Made by a program: the position numbers and the translations under genes | Part shown: piece after piece, positions 16,508 through 26,107 of the stretch | Numbering within the stretch: the first letter of the stretch is position 1 | Layout of the letters: every line of letters begins with the position of its first letter | Assembly (NCBI RefSeq): GCF_000612665.1 | Contig: NZ_HG942077.1 | Coordinates: 1 to 64,000 of the forward strand | Origin: Neobacillus dielmonensis | GTDB lineage: Bacteria; Bacillota; Bacilli; Bacillales; Cytobacillaceae | Direction: 5' to 3' | Length of the DNA stretch: 64,000 bases | Notes under the pieces: model-generated | Database searches by the model: none | What the model saw: only the letters and a program-made list of their open reading frames with translations | What the model was told of the DNA's origin: nothing

Positions 16508-18814
16508 CTAAATACTTGCTAAGACTTTATATTCCGGAATAGCTCTCACATCCCGAATGTTGGCTATTTCTTCCCCATCGAAGGTTTCAACGTATGCTTG
16601 GTTAACATGTTTTATCATTTTCCCTTTACGGAGCGGTGAAATGAATAAATACATCCCTTTGTTGATAATTTCTGATTCAAAACGTTTTAAGCCAATTTCC
16701 CATTGCAATCCATTATAGAAATGATCATTGATTAGTTTCCCGTCAATAAAGGCATTCCCGGTATCACCAACATAATCAATCTCTAAAAAGACATCGTTGA
16801 GACCATCAAGTAAATCATGACCAAACTCAATAACAAGGCGATGATCGCCAGCTTTTCTTGTTTTGAGCTGTACCTCTTTTTTGACCTGCTCGATTTCATA
16901 CTGATCAAAAATACCAGTTTTCCCCTTTATACAGATGCCTCTTGATAGTTTTAAATCATGAGTGACCCCAGGGTAAACATCCAATGATATTCGATGATTT
17001 CTTGAGACAACCTCCAAGTTTCCATTGCTTAAGGTAAGATCGGCTTTACTAATAAACAGCCGATTTTGCCCCCATAAATCGAGTTTAATAGAATTCAATG
17101 CTTGTTCCCTAGTCAAAGTAGTTATTTTTACTTTTTTGCCAACTGGTCCTGTAAGAACAATCTCGGTATCTAATCCTGAAATAGTTTTTATAATCACTTT
17201 ACCTGCTACTTGAACAATATCAGCACCAAGACATTCATAGTTTCCTAGTTGTGCTTCCTTAAAGCAGTATTCCGCCCCCATTCCCTGGTGTTCATAGAAG
17301 AAGTAATGGGCACCCCAATCTAGGTCGAGTTTCGTAAGGGGCTGACATGTAGAATAATTGAGAGTTAAACCATTTAAGTCTAGGTTAAAAGGAAGTATGG
17401 CACATTTATTTTTCTTAAGAGTCATCCCCCCATGATAAGGGAACACCAGTGTTTCATTATTTAGTTTGAGTTCAAATTCAATATCTTTCATGTCCCGCAT
17501 TTCTACATGGTCTTGGTAATTGTTTAAAAATATAAAACCTGAATCATTGTGCACTCTAGTACTATAACGCAGATCTTTGGTATTTTCAGGCTGGATTTTT
17601 TCAGGATTATACGGAACAACGGTTTTTCCTGGTGCCAACTGATCTCCGAACTCGTGGAGAAACATAAATAACGATCGTAAATAGCGATAAGAATCTGCTA
17701 GTTGACCAAACTCCCGAATCGGTGCCTGAAAATCATAAGAAATTTTTGGAACCGTAAACTCGTTCATATATCCATGTTTGCCGATGCGGTTCGATCCGCC
17801 GTGATACATATAATACCCTACCAAATTACTGCCGCTCCCGATTTTCACTACCGTCATGGCTTCAACACTTTCTGGCGGTACTACAGGTCTATGATTATAA
17901 GTGATTTGGATGCCTCCACCCATCTCACAATACGCAAGCGGATAATCATTCTGTTGGTACTCGTTATTATCATTCTGATTAGTGTGTAAATCCCTAAAAA
18001 GAAATTCTTTTGTAGGAGGCTGTACATAATTTTCATCTGGATTCCATGGTGTAAAGGCATATCCCGCAAGCATTGGCAGCATATTATGTTCTATAATCGC
18101 TGCCCCGCCCCAGGCCGTCCCTGTAAAATAGGCGGGTATAAGACCTGCTCCAGTGGCCAATTTTTTTAACTCGATTAGATGTGCAGCACCATCACGCCCT
18201 GCTGTCATATAGGTACCTTGTTTATAGGCTAATTCCCAAGGCGCACCTGCATGCATATATTCATTTTCTAATTGAATACCAACAATCGGTCCCCCATCTT
18301 TGTACAATAGCCCCTGTACCTGTCTCCCGATTTCATCGTACCATCTTTTGGCATAATGCAAGTATTCAGGATCATTGGAACGAATATCAAAGGGACGGCC
18401 ATATAACCAGTCAGGAATGCCGCCATTTCTCACTTCACCATGTGCAAATGGTCCAATTCTTAAAATGACTTTCATGTCATTTCTTCCACATAAGTTGACA
18501 AAATAACGTAGATTATTATTTTCAGTCCAATCAAATTGGCCTTCTTCTTCTTCGTGGTAATTCCAAATAACATAACTAGCCAAAAGATTGACCCCGCCAG
18601 CTTTTATTTTGCGGATGCTTTCCTCCCAATAGCGATAGGGATAACGGCCATAATGAAATTCACCGACAATCCCAAAATAGGGTTTTCCATTGACCATCAT
18701 GTAATAATTGCTAAAGCTGATTTCTTCTCCTTGAGGATTGCTGCCGCCCATTTGAAGGTGACCTGAATAGATTTCTTTTTTGACCCCCTCAAGATTTACC
18801 TTATATAAAGACAT
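16508..18814 (-). CDS. GH35 beta-galactosidase
   Basis: A 768-residue protein without a signal peptide, so cytoplasmic. The TIM-barrel core of GH35 is clear: GEFHYGRYPYRYWEESIRKI, WNYHEEEEGQFDW, and GIQLENEY with acid/base Glu at about residue 185. YCEMGGG (Glu about 297) is a candidate nucleophile. The C-terminal half is beta-rich with a jelly-roll sugar-binding segment. The ATG has AAGGAG upstream. It is last in an operon after a GH2 enzyme and a DUF5107-TPR protein. It probably removes beta-galactosyl residues from imported rhamnogalacturonan side-chain oligosaccharides. The exact linkage is unknown. Confidence 0.85.
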   Translation of the reverse strand: MSLYKVNLEGVKKEIYSGHLQMGGSNPQGEEISFSNYYMMVNGKPYFGIVGEFHYGRYPYRYWEESIRKIKAGGVNLLASYVIWNYHEEEEGQFDWTENNNLRYFVNLCGRNDMKVILRIGPFAHGEVRNGGIPDWLYGRPFDIRSNDPEYLHYAKRWYDEIGRQVQGLLYKDGGPIVGIQLENEYMHAGAPWELAYKQGTYMTAGRDGAAHLIELKKLATGAGLIPAYFTGTAWGGAAIIEHNMLPMLAGYAFTPWNPDENYVQPPTKEFLFRDLHTNQNDNNEYQQNDYPLAYCEMGGGIQITYNHRPVVPPESVEAMTVVKIGSGSNLVGYYMYHGGSNRIGKHGYMNEFTVPKISYDFQAPIREFGQLADSYRYLRSLFMFLHEFGDQLAPGKTVVPYNPEKIQPENTKDLRYSTRVHNDSGFIFLNNYQDHVEMRDMKDIEFELKLNNETLVFPYHGGMTLKKNKCAILPFNLDLNGLTLNYSTCQPLTKLDLDWGAHYFFYEHQGMGAEYCFKEAQLGNYECLGADIVQVAGKVIIKTISGLDTEIVLTGPVGKKVKITTLTREQALNSIKLDLWGQNRLFISKADLTLSNGNLEVVSRNHRISLDVYPGVTHDLKLSRGICIKGKTGIFDQYEIEQVKKEVQLKTRKAGDHRLVIEFGHDLLDGLNDVFLEIDYVGDTGNAFIDGKLINDHFYNGLQWEIGLKRFESEIINKGMYLFISPLRKGKMIKHVNQAYVETFDGEEIANIRDVRAIPEYKVLASI

Positions 18815-18864
18815 GAATGTGTTTCTCCTTATTTGGATTCAATCTAACACTTACATCAAAAAAA

Positions 18865-21675
18865 TTACCACGTTCCTTGAAGCTTAAATAAACCAAGCAG
18901 TTCACCAACCGTTAACGTCGAAGTCGGGGTAAATTTTTCACTCATTAAATAATTAATATATTGATGCAAAAGTGCCTCCGCTTCGGGTCGTTTTAAATAT
19001 GGCAATATATTAAAACTTGTGACAAATAGCTTGCCTTCTCCTATATTGACCTCATAAGAATAGGTTAAATGTTTTCCACGGTTATGATTGTCAATAACCT
19101 CTACAATCGGTTCGACTTGCGGAACCGTATCTAGATTGAGGGCGACGGCACGGTCAACTAGATAAAACCAATTCCAGTTCGAGGTTCCATCATGCGGATA
19201 ATTTTTTAAAGATGGATGATCATGAATAATCATCCCCATGGTCGTCCCAACCTGCGATGGGAACCAAACATAATTCCAGAAGATCGGCAGAAACCTTGTT
19301 TTCACTTCATCGAATTGATTTCCTTCTTTGGCGATAATCCACGCTTTGCCCCCGTCTAGAAGGAATTGCAACAATTCTGGAGACAAATGGTCTGACACGG
19401 CCAAATCAATGTCTTTTGCTCCCTTATAACTAAAGCCATCAAATCCAATTTTCCCTGCAAACTTTGCGCCAAACAGAGAAGTCCTTAACTCTTGAACGTC
19501 TGTCCAGATTCTTTTTGATTCTTTGTGCAGAACAGCTCGTTTGTAAGTCCAAAACTCCCATTCGTTCTTTAAAGTTTTTTCTTCCGACCTGAGCATGACT
19601 TTCAATGTTAGTGGCAGACTCTCATCCGCAGGGGTTGCCACTTGGATTCTTCCTAGTGATGTTATTTCGCCTGATTTGGCCTCAGGGATGATGATCGCCC
19701 CAGTTTGATAAACGGCTTGACCTGTGACTACTTCCCATTGCAGTGTACAACCTGCGAAGTCAAACTTACTATAATTAGATAAATCTATATCGACTTGAAG
19801 CCTTTCGCCTGCATACAGTGTTCGTTCAAAGCTTCTCATCAGCAGGACGGCATCATCATTGAAGGCCCGGAACTCTTCAGGTGTAATCGTTCCCTTATTA
19901 TCCCAAAAAACATCTAAAACACCAGTTGTCGCGTGACCTTGACCAGGGAAGTCCCTTATATCTAATAGTTGAATCCCAGCAAGACCGGATGTTCTTCTTG
20001 CTCTTTCAATGTTTTCCTTATATGCTCTCGCTTGGAGCTTTCCGGATGCCGCAATATAATCATGCATTCGATTAAGCAGATTTTTCTTTTCTAATGTTTC
20101 CATTGTCGTTTTAAGCCAGTGCGGTTGCAAAATTCCCTTATACTTATCTTGCTCCTCGGGACGAACATACATGGTAAATTGTCCATGCTCGTGCCCAATC
20201 AGTGGTTTAGAAGCTTGCATCGTAATCATATGATAATCTTCATAAGTATTTGGAGTCCCTGCATAGTCAATTGTAATCGGTTTATGATGATTTAAGGTCG
20301 GAATGAAATAGTCACCTTCGCGGTCATTCGGCGGCAGATGGCCAAAGCCAGTGTTGTCTGTATAAAGCCGTGTAGGATCAAGAGTCCTGCATAACCGTAC
20401 CAGCTCATTCAGTGCTTCATGGCCTTCTGCACTAATTAATTCATTACCTAGAGACAATAAAACAAAGGATGGATGTACCTGTAATGTATCAATGATTCTT
20501 TTAAGCTCTCTTGTTAAAAATTGATGCACTTCCGAATTTGGTTCTTTTCCCCGTTCCTTATAAAAGAAAGACCAATGAGGCAATTCAGTTTGGACGAGCA
20601 TCCCTTCTTCATCAGCTGCATCCCAAAACGGTTTTGGCGGAGTCCATCCATGCAGGCGGACATGATTGAATCCATACTCCTTAACGGTTTTAAATTGGTT
20701 GCGATAATGTTCTTTATCCCAGCTTGGGTAACCAGTTTGTGGGAATATGCAACAGTCCACATATCCCCGTAAAAATGTAGGCTGATTATTGATTAAAAAG
20801 GTTTTCCCCTTGGTTTCTATTTTCCGGATACCTACAGAGAGTTCAAACTGATCCACAATGGTCTCAGATTCTATCAAATCGACAGTGACTTTATAAAGAT
20901 AGGGATGATCATCGTCCCAATAGTGAACTTCATCCCAAAAAGGAAGTGAGACTGTCATTTTGCTTTTGGTTAACGCCAGTGGTTCGATGTGCTGTACTTC
21001 CAGTTTTTCCGCTCCAGTATAAATGTTAAACGCTAGAAAACTATCATGTTCTAAACGAGCTGAATTTTTTATTTCTATTTCGAATTCAACCTTTTGATTC
21101 TCCAGATCAGATTGATACTTTACAGTTTCGATACTTGTTTTATGGGTGGTCTCTAAAAAAGCGCCTCCCGTAATGCCCCCCCAGTTTGTCGCTGTATGGT
21201 AGGAATGAATATGGCTTTCATGTAGAGGATACCTCATTTCATTATTCACATAGATGACTATTTCATTGGCCTGACCGAAAGTTAAATAGTTTGTAAGATC
21301 AAAAACATGATCACTGATTAGGCTTTCGCCTTCGCCGGCAAGTTGATTGTTAATATATACTCTTGTAATCCAACGAACGCCGCGTAACACTAATTTAATG
21401 GATTGGTCCTTCATTTCTTCAGAAATGTAGATTTTCCTTGAATACCAAGCTGTTCCAACATATTCACGTTCCTTTTTCCAAGCACCGATTGGATTATGTT
21501 TGGATGGCTGTCCAAAGCCTTGTTCTTCCCAAGAACCCGGGATATTTATTTGGCTGTTTCCTTTATGATTGAATATATCTCCCGGCAATAGCTTGTCTTC
21601 CGGGTCGAGAAGAATATGCCAAGTGCCATTAAGAGATAGGCGATTACGAACACCTTTTTTATGAGTTTCGAACAA
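18865..21675 (-). CDS. GH2 glycoside hydrolase (beta-galactosidase/glucuronidase type)
   Basis: A 936-residue cytoplasmic GH2 enzyme. N-terminal sugar-binding domain (LSLNGTWHILLDPED, residues 13-27), an Ig-like domain (about 180-285), and a TIM barrel with GYVDCCIFPQTGYPSWD, VRLHGWTPPKPFWDAADEEG, acid/base LSLGNELIS (Glu 412) and nucleophile IGHEHGQF (Glu 496). About 340 extra C-terminal residues follow. The start is TTG, spaced eight bases from GGAGG. It is in an operon between DUF5107-TPR and GH35 genes. It probably cleaves beta-galactosyl or related side chains; the substrate cannot be fixed from sequence. Confidence 0.85.
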   Translation of the reverse strand: MFETHKKGVRNRLSLNGTWHILLDPEDKLLPGDIFNHKGNSQINIPGSWEEQGFGQPSKHNPIGAWKKEREYVGTAWYSRKIYISEEMKDQSIKLVLRGVRWITRVYINNQLAGEGESLISDHVFDLTNYLTFGQANEIVIYVNNEMRYPLHESHIHSYHTATNWGGITGGAFLETTHKTSIETVKYQSDLENQKVEFEIEIKNSARLEHDSFLAFNIYTGAEKLEVQHIEPLALTKSKMTVSLPFWDEVHYWDDDHPYLYKVTVDLIESETIVDQFELSVGIRKIETKGKTFLINNQPTFLRGYVDCCIFPQTGYPSWDKEHYRNQFKTVKEYGFNHVRLHGWTPPKPFWDAADEEGMLVQTELPHWSFFYKERGKEPNSEVHQFLTRELKRIIDTLQVHPSFVLLSLGNELISAEGHEALNELVRLCRTLDPTRLYTDNTGFGHLPPNDREGDYFIPTLNHHKPITIDYAGTPNTYEDYHMITMQASKPLIGHEHGQFTMYVRPEEQDKYKGILQPHWLKTTMETLEKKNLLNRMHDYIAASGKLQARAYKENIERARRTSGLAGIQLLDIRDFPGQGHATTGVLDVFWDNKGTITPEEFRAFNDDAVLLMRSFERTLYAGERLQVDIDLSNYSKFDFAGCTLQWEVVTGQAVYQTGAIIIPEAKSGEITSLGRIQVATPADESLPLTLKVMLRSEEKTLKNEWEFWTYKRAVLHKESKRIWTDVQELRTSLFGAKFAGKIGFDGFSYKGAKDIDLAVSDHLSPELLQFLLDGGKAWIIAKEGNQFDEVKTRFLPIFWNYVWFPSQVGTTMGMIIHDHPSLKNYPHDGTSNWNWFYLVDRAVALNLDTVPQVEPIVEVIDNHNRGKHLTYSYEVNIGEGKLFVTSFNILPYLKRPEAEALLHQYINYLMSEKFTPTSTLTVGELLGLFKLQGTW

Positions 21676-21691
21676 AAAACATTCCTCCGAT

Positions 21692-24600
21692 CTAAAAATT
21701 AAATTCCTTGTGCCATATTGCTCCCTGATGATTTGGGTCCAAAGTTAATACTCTTTTTAACTCCTCTTCTGCTTCCGCCAGTCTTTTTAAACCAATAAGA
21801 CCAAGTGCTCTCATATAGCGGCAATGGATTTCATTTCTTTTTTTCAAATCATCCTCAAAAACTAGGAAGTCTGGAAGAGATACAGCAAAATAATCAATTT
21901 TTGGTTTTTCAAATAAATGCCTTTCCCCATAATCAATCAATTTATTAAATTTACGTTTTGCTTGCTCAGGGTTCTTTAACTTCCACCAGGATAATCCTTG
22001 ATAAAATATCATATCTGGCGGGGCATCATTGTAATACATGGCACTTGCTGGTTCATCCATTCCAAGTGTAGCTTTAGTAAAACAATCCTCTGCTTTTTGC
22101 TTATGGTTCAAACCTTCATATGCACAGCCAAGATAATAATAAATATTATTTTCTTGAGCCCCTGCCAGTTTTCCTTCTCCTAAGTTAGGTGGATACACAA
22201 GGGCTTCTTTCAATGATTGAATGGCCTCATCGAATCTTTGTACCGAAATGAACTTCCTTGCGAGTTGAATATGGGCAAGGACATATTGCCCTGTAACCTT
22301 GCCTTCCCCGCCTTCCCATGGATGGAAGTTGCGCTTATCCAACAACTCGATTGCTTTTTGACTGTGTCCTTGTAAATTTAATAGACTGATATATTCCTGA
22401 TAAAGATCATCTCTTTTTTCTACAACAGATAAGTAGCGGTGCAAATGCTCAAAACGATCTTCTGGGGCAAACCCTAACTTCTTGTGCAACTGGTCCAATT
22501 CGAATAATACACGTGCATCCGATTGGTTTAAAGCAAATGCTGTTTCTAATGAAGCCAGCGCTCTTTGTGGGTCATTACAATTATTATAATAAGCGAGTGC
22601 TAAATTACGGTGAACTGTCGCAAAATTTGGATTTGCTTTCCTTGAGGCTTCCCAGTGTACCACTGCCTCCCGATACCGTTTCTTATCATAAAGCAAGTTA
22701 CCTAAATAATAATGTGCTTTATCATCTATTGAGTTTGAACCTATAGCTGCTTCCAATACTTTCATTTCAAATAAAGTATTCGGAAAGCAATAATCAGAAT
22801 TTGACAGATTACCGGCTTTTCGATAGTTTGCCGCCTGTTCTTCGTCATTTAGCTTGGCATATAAGTACCCCAAACAATAGTGTAGGATTGGGTACACATC
22901 ACTATGTTCATTCGGAACCAATCTATGAAGGACTTGTATCGCTTCATTATATAGGCCCGCACCTTCGTAATCTTCTGTTAAATGAAGATAATTTTGGATA
23001 TCGTCACGCATTAACCTGCGAAGTTCTTCCAATACTTTTTGTGCCTTCTCTGTTTGCTCTAACTCCGAATAGATTAAGTACAGTTCGTTATATGCGGCAA
23101 AATCGGCGATATCGATTTCAAGTGTTTCCAGCGCGGACTTTTTAGCATCCTCTAGCCGATTTAGCTTTCTAAGGATTGCAGTTTTTAAATGACGGCCCAT
23201 TAAATTGCCGGTATTACGGCAAAGAGATTTTTCAATTAAATCAAACGCTTCTTCCAAATATCCCTGCTGTACCGCAATTTGCGCCAGCGAAAAGTAGCCA
23301 GCATCCTGCCAAGCTGAGGACCAAATAGACTTATAAAATGCCGCAAATGCTTCTTGTAATTTTCCTTGCAGTTTAAGTGATAACCCAAGCTGAAAGTACG
23401 CTTCCGAATCATACGGGTTGGGATTTCGCCCTGTCAACCTTGCTATGGCCGTTCGGAAATGTTTTTCACTCTCCGAGAATAAACCTTTTCGCAGCAGTAA
23501 TGTTCCATAGGCTACATTAATTCGTATATCTTGAGGATCACGTTTCAACCCTTCTTGATAATAATCCTCAGGATTAAAGGTAGCATGACGGTATTGCTCT
23601 AAATGTAGTCCCGCAAGATATAATTCTTCTATACTTTTTATTTCTTCAGGAGAGGAAATTGGCTTGGCGGCTTCTGGGATTTCCTCAATTTTCTTTTCCT
23701 CAGGCTGATAAGAAATAAGCAGTTTTCCATTTCCATCCTTCACTGAAACCAGCAAATCATGCTCCTTCTCCCCTTCTACCAATGGTACTTCTGCATGGAA
23801 GATGTTTGTGGGTGATAAACTAGCAGTTTTTTTTAGATAAACATAGTTGTTACTTTTTAGTTCAATTATGACACTGTCAAAAATAGAAGTCGTATAAACG
23901 GACACAGAAGCATGGTTTGTAAACTGGTTGATTTCCAAATTAACAGCGGCATCAATCGATGCATTTTTTACCACACCGATTTGTTTGTACGGCATGAAAT
24001 ATTGCTTAAAGTTTTTTTCCTCGTAAGGGTGCAGCCATGAAAAATCTGGCTGGTTGTCAGTATATACTCCTGTCATTAATTCAATATAAGGTCCATCTTC
24101 ATCGGTTAGGTTTCGATCCCAAGCCTGTCCAAAATCACCATTCCCCCATGTCCATTGTTTTTTCCCCGGGGAGACATGATGATTGGCTACATGAAGTAAA
24201 CCTGCCTGTTTGGCATGATCATAACCGCCAACGAAATTATACTTCGATTTATATGCCATATAGGAGGTTGGAACTGGTATATTTTTATAACGTGAAATAT
24301 CGACTCCCTCAGAATAGTCCATTTTATAATACGTGCCAGTTGCAATCGGAAATCTTGATACATCCCGCTTACCGTGATCGAAAACCGCATGGACATCGGG
24401 CGGAAAGACCGACTGGGTATGATCATTTACCGAAACGGCTGGATTGGCCCACCACAGGAAGGTTTGGGGCAGCGGTGTCCGGTTATATAATTGTGCGTGT
24501 ACCTCTAAATATGCTTTTCCTGGATATAAGGTAAATCCAGTTGTTGCCTTCGTTCCATACATCCGATCTATTTCACTTATCCATACGGTTGCACTCCAGT

Positions 24601-25030
24601 CTCCATTTTCAGCTATTTTATATTCGACAGGTCCAAAGGTATTTGGACGATGATGCTGCGGCCAGTTAAACTCAATTCCACCTGAAATCCACGGACCCGC
24701 CAGCCCGACCAATGCCGGCTTAATAACGCGATTATAGTAAACAAAATCATAGTTATTGGTTTTATCAAGCGCTCGATAAATCCGCCCGCCAATTTCAGGC
24801 ATTATTTCAATATGTAAGTATTCGTTTTCTAAGATGACTAGTTGATAGTCCTGTAGTTTTTTTTCATCCAAAATTTTATCAATGACCGGATACGGATACA
24901 CTTTCCCAGAGCTCCCTTGATAGACTCTTTTTTCAAGGAACATCGGGTTCTTATCCGGGGTACCAACACCATATGTCGGAATTGCTCTCTTTTCCTCCCA
25001 AACACGCACTTTTTGGATCGTGCTTTCCAA
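21692..25030 (-). CDS. DUF5107 domain protein with C-terminal TPR array, function unknown
   Basis: A 1112-residue cytoplasmic protein. Residues about 35-360 form a DUF5107 domain (IEIMPEIGGRIYRALDK, GPWISGGIEFNWPQHHRP, YIELMTGVYTDNQPDFSWL), which has the galactose-mutarotase-like beta-sandwich look. From about 465 to the end there are many TPR helix pairs (for example YFQLGLSLKLQGKLQEAFAA, HYYLGNLLYDKKRYREAVVH, YYYLGCAYEGLNHKQKAEDC). The reading frame is open to 25180, but the TTG at 25030 has GGGGGAG upstream and is chosen. It is first in an operon with GH2 and GH35 and divergent from an AraC regulator. It may be a carbohydrate-active enzyme or sugar-binding scaffold. I know of no characterised activity for this architecture. 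Confidence 0.8.
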   Translation of the reverse strand: MESTIQKVRVWEEKRAIPTYGVGTPDKNPMFLEKRVYQGSSGKVYPYPVIDKILDEKKLQDYQLVILENEYLHIEIMPEIGGRIYRALDKTNNYDFVYYNRVIKPALVGLAGPWISGGIEFNWPQHHRPNTFGPVEYKIAENGDWSATVWISEIDRMYGTKATTGFTLYPGKAYLEVHAQLYNRTPLPQTFLWWANPAVSVNDHTQSVFPPDVHAVFDHGKRDVSRFPIATGTYYKMDYSEGVDISRYKNIPVPTSYMAYKSKYNFVGGYDHAKQAGLLHVANHHVSPGKKQWTWGNGDFGQAWDRNLTDEDGPYIELMTGVYTDNQPDFSWLHPYEEKNFKQYFMPYKQIGVVKNASIDAAVNLEINQFTNHASVSVYTTSIFDSVIIELKSNNYVYLKKTASLSPTNIFHAEVPLVEGEKEHDLLVSVKDGNGKLLISYQPEEKKIEEIPEAAKPISSPEEIKSIEELYLAGLHLEQYRHATFNPEDYYQEGLKRDPQDIRINVAYGTLLLRKGLFSESEKHFRTAIARLTGRNPNPYDSEAYFQLGLSLKLQGKLQEAFAAFYKSIWSSAWQDAGYFSLAQIAVQQGYLEEAFDLIEKSLCRNTGNLMGRHLKTAILRKLNRLEDAKKSALETLEIDIADFAAYNELYLIYSELEQTEKAQKVLEELRRLMRDDIQNYLHLTEDYEGAGLYNEAIQVLHRLVPNEHSDVYPILHYCLGYLYAKLNDEEQAANYRKAGNLSNSDYCFPNTLFEMKVLEAAIGSNSIDDKAHYYLGNLLYDKKRYREAVVHWEASRKANPNFATVHRNLALAYYNNCNDPQRALASLETAFALNQSDARVLFELDQLHKKLGFAPEDRFEHLHRYLSVVEKRDDLYQEYISLLNLQGHSQKAIELLDKRNFHPWEGGEGKVTGQYVLAHIQLARKFISVQRFDEAIQSLKEALVYPPNLGEGKLAGAQENNIYYYLGCAYEGLNHKQKAEDCFTKATLGMDEPASAMYYNDAPPDMIFYQGLSWWKLKNPEQAKRKFNKLIDYGERHLFEKPKIDYFAVSLPDFLVFEDDLKKRNEIHCRYMRALGLIGLKRLAEAEEELKRVLTLDPNHQGAIWHKEFNF

Positions 25031-25095
25031 TACACTCACTCCCCCACTTTGATACTTCCACTTTACAAAGAAAGTAAGTGGCAAACAATGAACAA

Positions 25096-25128
25096 AGTTC
25101 TGATAATGATGGACAATATTCTGATTGC
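25096..25128 (+). promoter_or_regulatory. TTCTGAT direct repeat between the divergent AraC gene and the DUF5107 operon
   Basis: TTCTGAT occurs at 25098-25104 and 25119-25125, exactly 21 bases apart, in the 152-base divergent intergenic region. Two same-direction half-sites two helical turns apart are typical for AraC-family operators. Confidence 0.5.
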
Positions 25129-25182
25129 TTTTTAAAATAAAGGAATAGAAGGTTTCCCTGTATGAATAAATGAGGTGCATGA

Positions 25183-26064
25183 ATGGAGATTTATAAAAAG
25201 AAGGATGGATTTGAATCGGAGAAACTATTCGTCTTACCTGATTATATTTTAATGGATTTGGTTAAAAATCCTTTAGTTTCTCCATTATACATAACAGACA
25301 TTGGTTATTTTCCGCGTGCAAAATACCACTATCGTGAAAGACCGGAAGGAATCGACACTTATATACTCATATATTGCAGTGATGGTGAGGGTTGGGTTGA
25401 CATAAACCACACCAAGCATTTCACACTAAAATCCAATACGCTGATTGTGATTCCTGAAGGAACTCCACACAGGTATGGGGCTGATGAGGAAAAACCATGG
25501 AGCATTTATTGGTTCCATCTAAAAGGCAGTCAGGTGAAAGAATTACTGGAATGCTTCGGGTTTGAATCCGGTCCAATTCAACTCCCAATAAGCGGTTTTG
25601 TAAAATTCATTGAACTATTTAATCACTGTTTCGATACACTTTCTGAAAAACCATTTTCCTTAAACCACCATATCCATGTATCACAGAGCATAAAATATTT
25701 GCTGAGTTCGATTGGTCTTTTATTTACAAAACAAAACAATAATGATAGAAACTTTGAAAATGTCATAAATTATATGAATGATCAAATGGATCGTTCTATG
25801 AATCTTCAAGAATTAGCAAAATATACCGGTTTATCGAAACCACACCTCATACATCTTTTTAAAGATGAGACCGGATATACTCCTATCGATTATTTTTTGA
25901 GAATGAAAATCAATCGTTCCTGCCAAATGTTAGACCTAACTGAGTTAACGGTTAAGCAAATTGCTCTATCAGTTGGAATAAAGGATCCCTACTACTTTTC
26001 TAGAATATTTAAAAAAGTTATCGGATATTCTCCTACTGAGTACAGAAGCATTAAGAAAGGATAA
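25183..26064 (+). CDS. AraC-family regulator with cupin sensor domain
   Basis: A 293-residue transcription regulator, the only supported plus-strand gene in the window. The N-terminal cupin (AraC_binding) domain has LIYCSDGEGWVDINHTKHFTLKSN split by usual strands, then VIPEGTPHRYGAD. The C-terminal double helix-turn-helix has MNLQELAKYTGLSKPHLIHLF and LTVKQIALSVGIKDPYYFSRIF. GAGGTG precedes the ATG. It is divergent from the DUF5107-GH2-GH35 operon and probably activates it in response to a galactose- or rhamnose-containing sugar. A strong bidirectional terminator follows. Confidence 0.92.
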   Translation: MEIYKKKDGFESEKLFVLPDYILMDLVKNPLVSPLYITDIGYFPRAKYHYRERPEGIDTYILIYCSDGEGWVDINHTKHFTLKSNTLIVIPEGTPHRYGADEEKPWSIYWFHLKGSQVKELLECFGFESGPIQLPISGFVKFIELFNHCFDTLSEKPFSLNHHIHVSQSIKYLLSSIGLLFTKQNNNDRNFENVINYMNDQMDRSMNLQELAKYTGLSKPHLIHLFKDETGYTPIDYFLRMKINRSCQMLDLTELTVKQIALSVGIKDPYYFSRIFKKVIGYSPTEYRSIKKG

Positions 26065-26066
26065 AA

Positions 26067-26106
26067 CAAAGTCCCAAAGAGAAACTCTTTGGGACTTTGT
26101 TTTGTT
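26067..26106. terminator. Bidirectional terminator between convergent genes
   Basis: A 15-base perfect stem (CAAAGTCCCAAAGAG / CTCTTTGGGACTTTG) with a three-base loop. T runs follow on both strands, so it can end both the AraC gene and the convergent esterase-lyase gene. Confidence 0.92.
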
Positions 26107-26107
26107 T

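Noticed and set aside
16257-16542. Open frames of 60-90 codons across the GC-rich repeat
   Set aside because: They exist on both strands and in several frames because the repeat is GC-rich and lacks stops; no ribosome binding site and no protein family likeness.
24037-24534. A 165-codon plus-strand frame opposite the DUF5107 gene
   Set aside because: It is a mirror of the real gene with no ribosome binding site or recognisable domain.
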